Assembly (NCBI GenBank): GCA_013289985.1
Contig: JABCYW010000006.1
Coordinates: 29,694 to 93,693 of the forward strand
DNA from: Betaproteobacteria bacterium
GTDB lineage: Bacteria; Pseudomonadota; Gammaproteobacteria; Burkholderiales; Burkholderiaceae_C
Length of the DNA stretch: 64,000 nucleotides
Reading direction: 5' to 3'
Shown here piece after piece: positions 8,865 through 19,866 of the stretch. The notes under the pieces are model-generated. The model was not told the origin of the DNA. It saw only the letters and a program-made list of their open reading frames with translations, and did no database searches. Position 1 is the stretch's first letter. Every line of letters begins with the position of its first letter. Position numbers and translations under genes: made by a program.

Positions 8865-10224
8865 CCTGACGGCGAATCTCATGCTTTCCACAGCCGTGAC
8901 CCTGGTTGCCGGCCTGCTGTGCGTCTTCGGATCATGGGCGTTGCTCACACACTTCCAGCCGAGCTGGCTGCGTGACCGTGACCTGGGCGGCATGGCCAGA
9001 GACGTCGCGGAGGGCATCTCGTACGACGGTCAGAATCGTCCGGCGGGCGTCCAGTTGCGCCATGCGCTCCAGCAGGTCATGGAGGCGCTTCCGCAAGATG
9101 TCTTCTACCAGGTGATCGACCCCGAGGGCAAAGTCTTGTTCTCGTCGAACGGGGACTTCAGCGCGTTCCTGCCGACAGGCGTCGACCCTCAGCATGCACG
9201 CGACATTTCGACGCGGCTTCGATCGGGCTTGCAGTTGCGCGTCATCGTGCTCCCGATCGTGCGCGCGAACGTGACGACCTACGTTCTGGTCGCGCGCAGC
9301 GACCGATTCGACGAAACACTGCTGGAGAACGATGCGTCGACCGTCAAGCTTGCCGCCGCGGTGGAGTCGATCGGTGCAATGGTGGTGTTCGCCCTCGTTG
9401 TCCTCGTCACCATCAATCGAATGCTTCGGCGCCTGAAGGGCATTTCGGCCGCGGCTGCGCGCATCGCTCCCACGAACCTGCAGGCGCGCCTGGCCGTGGA
9501 AAACGTTCCAAAGGAGATCGTGCCGCTGATCGAGTCGTTCAACCTGGCGCTGGGGCGCCTGGAGGCTGGCTTCCGTATCCAGCAGGAGTTCCTGGCCACC
9601 GCGGCCCACGAATTGAAGACGCCGCTGGCTCTGATAAGAGGCGAATTCGAACTCGATGGTCCGACCAATCGCAAGGCGATCCTGGCCGACCTCGATCACA
9701 TGAGCAGGCACGTCCATCAGTTGCTGCATCTGGCAGAGGTCAGCGATGTGAACAACCTGGTGTTCGCATCGACCGATGTCACGCTTGTCGTCGAGGACGC
9801 GGTCGAATCCATTGCGCGCCTGACCCAGGCGCGGCATATCCGCGTGCAGATCGATCACCCTTCGGAGCCATTGATGATCGATGCCGATGCCAGCGCGATA
9901 TTTGCCTTGGTCCGAAATCTGGTCGAGAACGCGGCCAACCATGCGCCTGACCAATCGACGATCCTGGTGACCATCGACTCGACGGGCATCTCGGTGCGCG
10001 ACGAGGGGCCCGGCATTCCGCCGGGTGACATGCCCAAGCTGTTCAAGCGGTTCTGGCGCGGCGCCCATCGGCGGGACAAGGGCGCCGGGCTCGGGTTGTC
10101 GATCTGCAGCGAGGTGGCGCGCGGACATGGCTGGAACCTGTCTGCCCGCAATCTCCAGCCGACGGGTGCCGAGTTCTCGGTCGAGTTCGGATCGCGGCCC
10201 GAAGCGAGCCCCGCGCACGTCTAG
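8854..10224 (+). CDS. Sensor histidine kinase (two-component system)
   Basis: I choose the ATG at 8854, inside the end of the response regulator gene, because GAGGTGG lies just upstream; a GTG 12 bases earlier is the alternative. The 456-residue protein has two membrane helices (about 10-30 and 165-185) flanking a periplasmic sensor domain, then a HAMP-like linker. The dimerisation helix carries the phosphorylated His in TAAHELKTPLAL. The ATPase domain shows the N box (LVENAANHAP), the G1 box (VRDEGPGIP) and the F/G2 boxes (FKRFWRG, GAGLGLSI). It is the partner of the preceding regulator. The stimulus is unknown; envelope stress is a guess from the neighbours. Its stop overlaps the convergent citrate-synthase-like gene by 4 bases. 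Confidence 0.92.
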   Translation: MRLSLTANLMLSTAVTLVAGLLCVFGSWALLTHFQPSWLRDRDLGGMARDVAEGISYDGQNRPAGVQLRHALQQVMEALPQDVFYQVIDPEGKVLFSSNGDFSAFLPTGVDPQHARDISTRLRSGLQLRVIVLPIVRANVTTYVLVARSDRFDETLLENDASTVKLAAAVESIGAMVVFALVVLVTINRMLRRLKGISAAAARIAPTNLQARLAVENVPKEIVPLIESFNLALGRLEAGFRIQQEFLATAAHELKTPLALIRGEFELDGPTNRKAILADLDHMSRHVHQLLHLAEVSDVNNLVFASTDVTLVVEDAVESIARLTQARHIRVQIDHPSEPLMIDADASAIFALVRNLVENAANHAPDQSTILVTIDSTGISVRDEGPGIPPGDMPKLFKRFWRGAHRRDKGAGLGLSICSEVARGHGWNLSARNLQPTGAEFSVEFGSRPEASPAHV

Positions 10225-11432
10225 GCAGAAGGGTCTCCGGCAGGCAACTGCCCCACGTAGGTGGCGCGCGGCCGGACCAACGGATTGTCGTGGAATTGCT
10301 CCATGGCGTGCGCGATCCAGCCCGCCAGGCGGCCGAGGCCCGCCAGGGCGAGTTCATTGCCGCGGAGCCCCAGCCGCCTGCCGATGAACAAGGCGGGCAC
10401 GATGAAATTGGCCATCTTCCCGGTCGCCTCGAAAATGACGTGTTCCGCTTCCCTGAGTTGACGCCATTCCCGGTCACCGTCAAGGGCGAGGTCAAGCGAA
10501 TTCGTCAAGGCGACTGCGCGCGGATCGCGGTCGGTGGGCGAGGAACCTCCGATGAAGCCGGGCAGTGCCTCGCCGCTGCGGAGCCGGCGGATCGCGGCAG
10601 TTCGCCCGTCGCTTTCGCTGAGGATCTCTTCGAGAAAGCGCCTTGACGCCCCGAAACGCTCCGCCTGGATCCTTTGGCCCTGGATGGCGATCAAGCCGAT
10701 CGTCACGGCCTGATAGGGCGTGACTCCGACGTTGGCCACGGCGCGCACTGCATAGGTCGTCGGATCGAACTCATGATCGGCGGACAGGACAAGAAGCCGC
10801 CTGATGATGTCCTCGAAATGGGTCGGTGCCTTCAGCGCGCGCGCCACGAAGATGTGGAGCGGCTGATCGCTTGGTTTCGGCGCCTGCACGAGCAACGTCG
10901 CGTACCAGCGCAACACGGCAGCCCCCGTTCGGGCAAAGCCTTCAGGGGATAGATCGTAGGCCCTGGGGTCGGCGCGTTCGATCATGGGAAACATGGCGAT
11001 CGCGCGCTCCTGGACGCTCAACTCCTGCAAGCTTGTCCTGAGCTGCTGCCAGGCCTTCGATGCGTCCGCGGGCGCCTTGCCGAATGCCTTGCTCTCATCG
11101 GCCTGCCACAGCAACGCAGCAAGGCTTTCCAGCGTGATGGTTTCGGAAAGCCGTATGGCGTCCTGACCTCGAAAGTACAACCCCCCGTTCGTCAGCAGCG
11201 TGATGCGCGACAGCGACAGGAGCGGCGGCTGCGCGGCGGCGCTGACCGAGTCCGGCGCCTTGTTGGCGAGTCTTTCGATGTCGGCCTTCCAGTACTTGCG
11301 CGATCGCGTTCCTTCGATCGGTTCCGAGCGAACGCGCTTGCGGCTCACGTAGGCGTACAGGGTCGAAATGCTCACTCCCAGGAGTTCGGCCGCCTGTGTC
11401 GCGTCCAGGAAGAGGTCGTCGGCGTCCGTCAT
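10221..11432 (-). CDS. HTH-citrate synthase-fold fusion, probable ligand-sensing transcription regulator
   Basis: Residues 7-55 form a helix-turn-helix (LDATQAAELLGVSISTLYAYVSRKRV) of the MerR/excisionase type. Residues 75-395 are a citrate-synthase fold. I see the oxaloacetate-side ADHE motif (His220), the DPRA motif (about 303-306) and the RPRA carboxylate-binding arginines near 387-389. The three catalytic positions of E. coli citrate synthase are changed. The GPxHGG histidine is replaced (QGQRIQAE, 251-258), PGFGH has become PGFIGG (291-296), and the catalytic Asp is probably Asn342. It is therefore likely a non-catalytic sensor of an oxaloacetate- or acyl-CoA-like ligand. ATG 11432 is preferred over an upstream TTG. 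It is divergent from the TonB receptor and its cluster, which it may control. Confidence 0.8.
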   Translation of the reverse strand: MTDADDLFLDATQAAELLGVSISTLYAYVSRKRVRSEPIEGTRSRKYWKADIERLANKAPDSVSAAAQPPLLSLSRITLLTNGGLYFRGQDAIRLSETITLESLAALLWQADESKAFGKAPADASKAWQQLRTSLQELSVQERAIAMFPMIERADPRAYDLSPEGFARTGAAVLRWYATLLVQAPKPSDQPLHIFVARALKAPTHFEDIIRRLLVLSADHEFDPTTYAVRAVANVGVTPYQAVTIGLIAIQGQRIQAERFGASRRFLEEILSESDGRTAAIRRLRSGEALPGFIGGSSPTDRDPRAVALTNSLDLALDGDREWRQLREAEHVIFEATGKMANFIVPALFIGRRLGLRGNELALAGLGRLAGWIAHAMEQFHDNPLVRPRATYVGQLPAGDPSA

Positions 11433-11463
11433 TGGCAAAGCGTCCTTAGGTTGACGTAGAAAA

Positions 11464-11523
11464 TCAAGATTGACGATCAAGGCTGATCATCTCACATTAC
11501 TGCACATCAACGTCAATGTTGAT
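11464..11523. promoter_or_regulatory. Cluster of inverted repeats in the divergent promoter region (probable operators)
   Basis: This AT-richer gap between the HTH-citrate synthase-like regulator and the TonB receptor holds three small palindromes. They are TCAA-GA-TTGA at 11464-11473, GATCA-AGGC-TGATC at 11475-11488, and ATCAAC-N6-GTTGAT at 11506-11523. The first two overlap or directly follow a TTGACG -35-like hexamer at 11470-11475. The shared ATCA/TGAT half-sites suggest binding by one dimeric regulator, most simply the divergent gene product. Confidence 0.45.
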
Positions 11524-11550
11524 TGAGATTCAAACAACGACTGGAGACAT

Positions 11551-13881
11551 ATGAACATCAGATTCACCCTGCGGCCGGTCGCGTTCGCGATTTCCGCCTT
11601 CCTGCTCACGCTGAGCGGCGTCTCGCGCGCGCAAGACCAGGCCGTCGGCCCAACGACTCCGCAGGCCGGGCCTGGCGCCCAAGCGCAGCCTGCTGCGCCG
11701 ACACAGGCCGAGGCTCAGCCGAAAGCAGAGAAGAAGGCCGCCGCAGCCGAGGCCGCCGCATCCGCACCCCAGGAGCAGTCTTCCCAGAAGGTGATGGACG
11801 TGCAGCAGATCGTCGTCGTAGGGACCAAGTCAGCGCACGCCATGAGTGTTCATAGCGCGCCGCTGACGGTTTCCGCATTCAACGAGGATCAGCTCGATGC
11901 CCTCCACATCAACACACTCGCGGACCTGACGACCCAGATCCCGAACGTGCGGCTGAACAATGCGGGGACGACCGCCTACTCGAACGCTTCCATCATCCGG
12001 GGGATGGGGGATTTCAGCAGCATCCCCTCGACGACACCTGCCGTCGGCATCTTCGAGGACGGTGTGTATCTCGGCACCCGTCCTGGATCGATGCCACCCG
12101 GGGCCTTCGACCTGGAAGGCGTGGAGATCCTTCGTGGGCCGCAAGGGCTGCTCTTCGGACGCAACACGACCGCCGGCGCGATTCTGGTGCGGACCAAGAA
12201 TCCGACAAAGACGTTCGAGCTGCAGGGCTCGACCGCCGTTGAAAGTGGCCTCGACTTCATCAATCAGATTTCCGTGTCGGGCCCGCTGAACGACGGCAAG
12301 ACGCTTCTGGGCAAGCTGGCCCTGTACGACGGCGTCGATACCGGCTACTTCCACAACCTGAACGATGACAATCGTCACTACGGCAAATCGAAGACGGAAG
12401 CAGTCCACGGCGCCCTGTCGTGGCAGCAGTCTCCTGATCTCGTTCATCTCTTGAAGACCGAATTCCTGATGCTCAAGGGCGATGGGCCGGCCGTTCAGGA
12501 TCACTTCGTCTATAGCCCGAATTCACTGAAGTTCGTGAACGACGGGGCAGGCTATACCAAGATCAACAACAAGAGCGCGACGCTCGAGTCCAATTGGACG
12601 ACCTCTTCGACCGGCAAGGTCACGAACATCGCCAACGTACGCCACTCCCTCGACAACAACGGCAGCGATGTCCCCGGCACCCCGACGACGGTCCTGGATG
12701 GATTTGGAACGGTCGACTTCACGCAATATTCCGACGAACTGCGCTACGCCGGCGATGTCGGACGCTTCTCGATCGTCACGGGGTTTTTCGGCTACTGGGA
12801 CAAGCTGAAGTATGTGGAGGAGCGAAAGGTCGCTCCCATTCCGGGAAGGCCGCTGCTTCTGGATCAGATCGGCGGCGGCAAGCAGGACTCGTCGACTTTG
12901 GCCGCGTTCGCCCAGGTCGACTACCGATTGCTCGACACCGTCACGCTGACCCTGGGCGACCGCCTGTCGAAGGAGAAGAAGACGGCGAACGTCGCGTTGA
13001 TCGCAACCACGACCAATTGCGATCTGTCGGCCGCGACCTGCTCGTCGTACGGGTTCAATGATTCGAAGTCGTGGACGTCGCAGACGCCCAAGGTGGGGCT
13101 GTCGTGGAAGCCGCAGGAAGAGACCAATCTCTACGGCAACTGGACGAAGGGCAACCGAAGCGGGGGATTCGATCTTCGCTGGGTCGATCCGGCTTCCCTG
13201 CCGAATCCGTACAAGCCCGAGGATGTGGACTCCTACGAGATCGGATTGAAGCAGTACCTCTTCGACAAGAAGGTGTCGGTGAACGTCGCAGGGTTCATCA
13301 ACCACTACAAGAACCTTCAGCGCGACCTCGCATTCGTCGGGCCCGAGGGGCCGATCTCCACCACCGTCAACGCTGCCAACGCAACGATCAGAGGGTTCGA
13401 GCTGGAGGGAAATTGGCGGGTCAACCCGGACTGGAGCGTCTCCGCCAACTATGGCTATCTGGCGAACAAGTTCGACAAGATCTTCTTCTCGATGGTGGCT
13501 CAAAACGGCGTCGTGACGCCGGCCGACTATCTTCTCAAGCTCCCGCATGCGCCGAAGAACAGCTACGGATTGTCAATTCACAACAGCACCGAGGTGTCCT
13601 TCGGCACGCTCCGCACCGACGTCTCGTATACCTATCAAGACAAGAGCTTCGCTGATGACAACAACATCAACATGCTCAACGCGGTGAACAACCTCGATCT
13701 GAACTTCTCCTACTACCCGCTCGATTCCAAGTGGACGTTCACCTTGTACGGGAAGGACCTGCTGAACAAGACGACGTTCGGCATCAATACGACCGATCAG
13801 GTTGGATTTCAGCCGCCCGCGACGAACTCGCCGCTCGGGAAGGCCCGGATCCTGGGCCTGAAGATCTCCTACCAACTGTGA
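11551..13881 (+). CDS. TonB-dependent outer-membrane receptor
   Basis: This 776-residue receptor has a signal peptide ending near SRA-QD, an unusual Ala/Gln/Pro/Glu-rich linker (about residues 28-75), a TonB-box-like QQIVVVG, and a plug domain with the conserved VEILRGPQGLLFGRNTTAGAI. A long 22-strand-type barrel then ends KISYQL. It imports a substrate across the outer membrane with energy from TonB-ExbBD. The plug style matches receptors for complex carbon compounds rather than classical siderophore receptors, but the ligand is unknown. It opens the plus-strand catabolic cluster and lies divergent from the HTH-citrate synthase-like regulator, whose promoter region holds several palindromes. 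Confidence 0.92.
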   Translation: MNIRFTLRPVAFAISAFLLTLSGVSRAQDQAVGPTTPQAGPGAQAQPAAPTQAEAQPKAEKKAAAAEAAASAPQEQSSQKVMDVQQIVVVGTKSAHAMSVHSAPLTVSAFNEDQLDALHINTLADLTTQIPNVRLNNAGTTAYSNASIIRGMGDFSSIPSTTPAVGIFEDGVYLGTRPGSMPPGAFDLEGVEILRGPQGLLFGRNTTAGAILVRTKNPTKTFELQGSTAVESGLDFINQISVSGPLNDGKTLLGKLALYDGVDTGYFHNLNDDNRHYGKSKTEAVHGALSWQQSPDLVHLLKTEFLMLKGDGPAVQDHFVYSPNSLKFVNDGAGYTKINNKSATLESNWTTSSTGKVTNIANVRHSLDNNGSDVPGTPTTVLDGFGTVDFTQYSDELRYAGDVGRFSIVTGFFGYWDKLKYVEERKVAPIPGRPLLLDQIGGGKQDSSTLAAFAQVDYRLLDTVTLTLGDRLSKEKKTANVALIATTTNCDLSAATCSSYGFNDSKSWTSQTPKVGLSWKPQEETNLYGNWTKGNRSGGFDLRWVDPASLPNPYKPEDVDSYEIGLKQYLFDKKVSVNVAGFINHYKNLQRDLAFVGPEGPISTTVNAANATIRGFELEGNWRVNPDWSVSANYGYLANKFDKIFFSMVAQNGVVTPADYLLKLPHAPKNSYGLSIHNSTEVSFGTLRTDVSYTYQDKSFADDNNINMLNAVNNLDLNFSYYPLDSKWTFTLYGKDLLNKTTFGINTTDQVGFQPPATNSPLGKARILGLKISYQL

Positions 13882-13984
13882 CGTCAGGGGGCCGCGCAGC
13901 GGTCTGCCGTCGGGGGCGGTGCGCCAATTTCCGCTGCGTTGCCGTCTCGACCTCCGCGATGCCTGCCCCCATCCATCTACTACC

Positions 13985-15385
13985 ATGACATCAAGACTAG
14001 TCGACACCGTCAATATTCTTGTGCCCACCGGAGCGCTTGGCGCCGGTGTGCGTGAAGCCGATTTGACCGCTGGAGTCGCAGCTGGCGCGCATGGCATTGC
14101 GTGCGACGCCGGTTCGACCGACAGCGGCCCGGCATACCTTGCAACGGGTCAATCCAAGTACGCGCGGGACTCCGTCAAGAGCGATCTCGCCATACTGATG
14201 CGTGCTCAGGCGGCAGCAGGCATCCCCTTGCTGATCGGCTCATGCGGAACCTCTGGCTGCGACGACGCGTTGGACTGGGTGCGCGATATCGCCCTGGAGA
14301 TCGCACTGGAGGAAGGACTGCATCCCCGCATCGCGCTGCTTTACTCCGAGCAGCGCCCCTCCACCATGATGGCCCTTGCGGAGCAGGGACGAATGGAACC
14401 ACTCGCTCCGGTTGCGACGGTGGACCCCGCCGCGTTCTCGGCGTGCGACCGCATCGTCGCCCTCATGGGGCCGGAGCCCTATATGGCGGCGATCGAGGCT
14501 GGCGCCGACATTGTCCTGGGTGGACGCACCACCGATACGGCTGTGCTCGCTGCATTGCCGCTGTTGCGAGGCATGGGTGTTGGCGCATCGTGGCACGCGG
14601 GCAAGATCGCGGAGTGCGGAGGGCAATGCACGCTCAACCCTCGTGCCGGCGGCGTGATGATTCGTGTCGGGCGCGATGCCTTTGAGGTGGAGCCGTTGGA
14701 TCCGGACAATCGGTGCCTGCCGTCCACCGTCTCGGCCCACATGCTCTACGAGAACAGCGACCCGTTCTTTCTGTACGAACCCGGCGGCATGCTGGATGTG
14801 AGCCAGGCCGAATACCACGCCGCTACGGACCGTGTCGTGCAGGTGACCGGGTCGCGCTTCATCTCGCGTCCGTACACGATGAAGCTCGAGGGGGCCGCGG
14901 CAGGCGACTACCAGACCGTCATGCTGGTCGGGATCCAGGATCGCGCGGTGCTCGCCGAGATCGATCGCTTCATCGCCCAGATGCACGCGTACATGGTCCA
15001 CCGGGTCAAGGAAACGATGGGAGATCGCGTCGCGGAGTTCGACATCTCGCTCAGGCCCTACGGATGGAATGCCGTGTCCGGCGACTTGATCGGGCCGCCG
15101 CTGCCGGCGCCGCGTGAAATCGGGTTGCTGTTCATTGCAACGGCGGCGACCCAAGAGCTGGCCACGCAGATTGCCAAGACGTGCAACCCCGTCCTGTTTC
15201 ACATGCCGCTGGACGTGGACCGGGAACTTCCAAGCTTCGCCTTCCCGTTCTCCCCACCGGAAATGGAGCGGGGACGGGCATTCGAGTTCAAGCTCAACCA
15301 TGTCGTGCACGTCGACCAACCCGACGAACTCGTCAGGGTCTCTCTGATCAACGCGGGAGCATCGGTCCATGTCCAAGGTCAGTGA
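13985..15385 (+). CDS. AtuA-like acyclic terpene utilisation family protein (DUF1446)
   Basis: I start at the ATG at 13985 (MTSRLVDTVNILVPTG). The 466-residue protein matches the AtuA/DUF1446 family as I remember it, with GAHGIACDAGSTDSGP near the N-terminus, LIGSCGTSGCDDAL, and ADIVLGGRTTDTAV in the middle. AtuA is required for growth on citronellol/geraniol-type terpenes in Pseudomonas, but its reaction is unproven and many relatives occur in unrelated acid-degradation clusters. The next gene overlaps it by 17 bases and encodes DUF4387, a frequent partner. The pair probably forms one functional unit, possibly a two-subunit enzyme (inference). Confidence 0.8.
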   Translation: MTSRLVDTVNILVPTGALGAGVREADLTAGVAAGAHGIACDAGSTDSGPAYLATGQSKYARDSVKSDLAILMRAQAAAGIPLLIGSCGTSGCDDALDWVRDIALEIALEEGLHPRIALLYSEQRPSTMMALAEQGRMEPLAPVATVDPAAFSACDRIVALMGPEPYMAAIEAGADIVLGGRTTDTAVLAALPLLRGMGVGASWHAGKIAECGGQCTLNPRAGGVMIRVGRDAFEVEPLDPDNRCLPSTVSAHMLYENSDPFFLYEPGGMLDVSQAEYHAATDRVVQVTGSRFISRPYTMKLEGAAAGDYQTVMLVGIQDRAVLAEIDRFIAQMHAYMVHRVKETMGDRVAEFDISLRPYGWNAVSGDLIGPPLPAPREIGLLFIATAATQELATQIAKTCNPVLFHMPLDVDRELPSFAFPFSPPEMERGRAFEFKLNHVVHVDQPDELVRVSLINAGASVHVQGQ

Positions 15386-15689
15386 AGTCTGCCGTCACGT
15401 TCGCTCGAAGAACGCGGGCCCGTTCTGGATCACCGTCGATGTCTTTTTTCGCGATCGGGCAGCGTTCGAAAGGTACGCCGAATCGCCCGAATTGCAGGTG
15501 CCGGCCATCGCCGCTCTCTTCGATGTGGACGAGGATTCGATCAAGCGATTTGTTCTTCCGAACCTCCAGGTACTGAAGGTCTCCTACCCGCGCAAGCGGC
15601 CACAGGGAGGTGCGTTGGAGCGCGACATGCACGGCGGTCAGCAGTATTTGAGGCTTCTGGATGTCGAACTGTCGTCGATGCTGGCCTGA
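15369..15689 (+). CDS. DUF4387 family protein
   Basis: This 106-residue soluble protein overlaps the end of the AtuA-like gene, which indicates translational coupling. Recognisable features are the start VSEVCRHVRSKNAGPFWITVDVFF, a central DEDSIKRFVLPNLQVLKVSYPR, and the C-terminal HGGQQYLRLLDVEL. These fit the DUF4387 family, small proteins that commonly accompany, or are fused to, AtuA-like proteins. No catalytic motif is known. Most likely it is a small subunit of the AtuA-like protein. Confidence 0.75.
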   Translation: MSKVSEVCRHVRSKNAGPFWITVDVFFRDRAAFERYAESPELQVPAIAALFDVDEDSIKRFVLPNLQVLKVSYPRKRPQGGALERDMHGGQQYLRLLDVELSSMLA

Positions 15690-15895
15690 CGAGCAGAGCA
15701 GGCGGGAACCGAGAGTCGAAACGTGTCAGTGGTCAAGGAACCCTTCGGTCGCCGAGTCGCGCGCGGGCGGTCGACGCCGGGGCGACCGCGGACCTCTGGT
15801 GGCCCGTTCGAGAGTCGGGACTGCGCCGTGACATCTGCGTTCTCTTCACGTTGTTTCGGAAGAGTTGTCCTCTGGCTGCCTGCGTTGCGGAGGCG

Positions 15896-16958
15896 ATGAC
15901 TGCCGTGCCCCAGAATTCCGACGCTCTTGCGAACTGGAAAGCCGCCGACATGGTCGACTACCGCCAGTGGATGATCGAGCTGGATAGCGACCAGGTCGAC
16001 GAAGTCGACCGCGCGCTGCATGCCGTTCTTGATGTCGGCATCGGCATCGAGACGATTGCTCGAGATGACTTCGCAGTCCCGGCGTTCGCTGCCTTGGTAC
16101 CCGATATTCTCGATCGACTGGAAAATGGCCGCGGCGTCGTCGTGCTGCGAGGGCTCCCCGCCGAAAGGTACTCCAAGGCGCAATTGCGCCTGATCTTCCG
16201 GGCGCTGGGCTTGCACCTCGGAACTGCGGTTTCTCGGAGCAGAGCCGGTGAACTTGTGGTCGACCTCCGCGGGCCCGACGCCATCCGACGTGCGCAAGAT
16301 GACCATTCTTCATGCCAAGGCCTCGATTTCCGCACCGACAGCGCGGATGTCGTTGCGTCCATGGTCACTCGTGCTGCCAAGCATGGCGGATTGAGCGTGG
16401 TGTGCAGTTCGCTTGCGATCCGCAACGTGATCGCATCGATACGTCCCGACCTGCTCCACGTCCTGTACCAGCCATTCTGGTGGAGCTGGAAAGGCCGGCA
16501 GGGTGCCGACGAGCAGCCGTACTATGCCCAGCCGATCTATTCCGAGCACGAAGAAAGGTTCTCGTCGCGGATCGATCCGAACGAGATCGTCGCCGCATAC
16601 GAGGAGTTCGCGGACGAACTGCCGCCGCTCGAGCCACGCCAGGTCGAGGCGTTGAGCCTCGTCAACGCATTGGCCAACGACGCGCGCTTCCAGCTCCCGA
16701 TGATGTTCGAGCCGGGCGATATCCAGCTTCTGAACAGCCACGTCGTCTACTACGCGCAGACCCGATTCGAGGACTATTGCGAAGAAGCGCGAAAGCATCA
16801 CCAGCTTCGGATGTGGCTGTCGATGCCCAACGGCCGCCCTCTGAGCCCGCTCCTGATGTCGATCTATCGAGAGCCTGGGGGCGGAGCCGTGCGAGGCGGC
16901 ATCGCGTCGCGCACCCGATCGCCTTGTCTTGAGGCCGTGCAGACGCCGGGCCAGCAGC

Positions 16959-16969
<11 letters not shown>
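15896..16969 (+). CDS. TauD/TfdA-fold protein with altered iron-binding residues
   Basis: This 357-residue protein is alignable throughout with Fe(II)/2-oxoglutarate dioxygenases of the TauD/TfdA group. It has RGLPAERYS, AKHGGLSVVCSS, IRPDLLHVLYQPF, the TRFEDY segment and the 2-oxoglutarate-type LRMWLSMPNGRPL (Arg305). The expected HxD iron motif reads FRTD (Arg146, Asp148), and the distal His in the Y-H-A-R-T segment reads Tyr286 (VVYYAQT). Both metal-binding histidines are thus replaced, each explicable by one base change (codons at 16331 and 16751). It may be a pseudoenzyme or bind another ligand. ATG 15896 is chosen over an upstream TTG. The stop overlaps the MmgE/PrpD gene by 11 bases. 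Confidence 0.8.
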
Positions 16970-18395
<1,426 letters not shown>

Positions 18396-18459
18396 CAAAC
18401 CCAACTCGCGACAAGAGGCGCGCCGGGCGCCTCGCCGCGAGACAACGCATGGAGACAAC

Positions 18460-19866
18460 GTGAGAGACACAAATGACGTCGAGGGCGCACGACTCATCGA
18501 CGCGCGCATCGACAACCTGCCCATGACACGTCACCTATGGACGCTCGTGCTCATGCTCGCGCTGGGTGCCTTCTTCGAGGCATACGAGATCTCGCTGACC
18601 GCGCTCTTGTCGCCAGGACTGGTGAAGGCGGGAGTATTTGCAAGCGCCAACGGTGTGTTCGGCCTTCCGGATCAGGCCGCCTTTGCTTCGGCGACGTTCC
18701 TTGGCATGTTCGTGGGTGCGTTGGCGTTGGGACGTTTCGCCGATCGTCTCGGGCGAAAGCTCGCATTCACCGGATCGCTCCTGACCTACAGCGCCGCGAC
18801 GCTGGCCATGGGGTTCCAGGAGTCCGCGACGGCAATCGACCTTTGCCGACTGGCTGCCGGGGTGGGTTTGGGTGCCGAACTGGTCGTCATCGACGCGTTC
18901 CTGGCGGAACTCGTTCCTCCGCGCTTCAGGGGGCGCGCGTTCGCGCTCGCCGCAGCGATCCAGTTTCTGGCCGTACCCGTGGCCGGCGGCCTTTGCCTCG
19001 CCCTGATTCCGCACCGGCCATTCGGCTTCGAGGGCTGGCGCTGGGTATGCTTCATCGGGAGCATGGGTGCGCTTCTGGTCATGTTGACCAGAACGCGGCT
19101 GCCGGAGTCACCGAGGTGGCTCGCGCGACACGGGAATCTTCAGCGTGCGGACCAGATCGTCTCGGCGCTGGAGCGCAAGTGCTTCGGCGCAGCCGGCGTG
19201 CCGGAACGAGCGGGCACCCAGCACGGCGAGACCGTGGAGGCTGACCTTTCTGACGAGTCTTCGCGCCGAGCCAGTCTGTTCGCACCGGCCTGGCGTCGAC
19301 GAGTGGTCATGCTCACGACGGCGAATGTGTTGATCGCCATCGGATTCTTCGGCTTCGGAAGCTGGCTGCCCACACTTCTGGCGTCGCAGGGCCACAGCAT
19401 CGTCAAGAGCTTCCAATTTACCTTGTGCATCGCGTTGTGCTACCCGCTCTGTCCGTTGGTCTTCATGTTCTTCGCCGACAAGGTCGAGCGCAAGTGGCAG
19501 ATCTCCGGGGCGACCCTGCTCGCAGGTGTGTTCGGCGTGTGCTTCGGGTACCAGGACAGCGCGTCGGGGCTGATTCTGTTCGGCACGGCGGTGACCGTGG
19601 CCAATCTCCTGACTGGCTACGCGCTCCACACCTACCAGGCCGAGCTATTCCCGTCTGCAATACGTGCCCGAGCCGTTGGGTTTGTCTATTCCTGGAGCCG
19701 CCTCGCCGTGGTGTTCTCGAGCCTGGTCGTGGGCTCCCTCCTTCAGACCGGTGGCGCGAACGCGGTACTTCTATTTCTGGGGGCCACCCAGGTCGCTGTC
19801 GCCGTGTTGGTGGCCGCCATGGGGCCAAAGACGCTGGCCATCCGAGAGGCCAGGGCGTCGGCGTGA
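18460..19866 (+). CDS. MFS transporter (sugar/organic-acid : proton symporter type)
   Basis: I choose the GTG at 18460 because GGAGA sits 4 bases upstream; nearby ATGs are out of frame. The 468-residue protein has twelve predicted membrane helices. It shows the MFS loop motif GRFADRLGRKLAFTG after TM2, R-x-x-x-G-x-G in TM4 (CRLAAGVGLGAELVVIDAFLAEL), PESPRWLARHG at the end of the first half, and a late YQAELFPSAIRARAVG. This pattern is typical of permeases for organic acids, aromatic acids and sugars. It probably imports the substrate handled by the upstream genes. Its stop overlaps the GTG of the broken hydrolase by 4 bases. Confidence 0.88.
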   Translation: MRDTNDVEGARLIDARIDNLPMTRHLWTLVLMLALGAFFEAYEISLTALLSPGLVKAGVFASANGVFGLPDQAAFASATFLGMFVGALALGRFADRLGRKLAFTGSLLTYSAATLAMGFQESATAIDLCRLAAGVGLGAELVVIDAFLAELVPPRFRGRAFALAAAIQFLAVPVAGGLCLALIPHRPFGFEGWRWVCFIGSMGALLVMLTRTRLPESPRWLARHGNLQRADQIVSALERKCFGAAGVPERAGTQHGETVEADLSDESSRRASLFAPAWRRRVVMLTTANVLIAIGFFGFGSWLPTLLASQGHSIVKSFQFTLCIALCYPLCPLVFMFFADKVERKWQISGATLLAGVFGVCFGYQDSASGLILFGTAVTVANLLTGYALHTYQAELFPSAIRARAVGFVYSWSRLAVVFSSLVVGSLLQTGGANAVLLFLGATQVAVAVLVAAMGPKTLAIREARASA

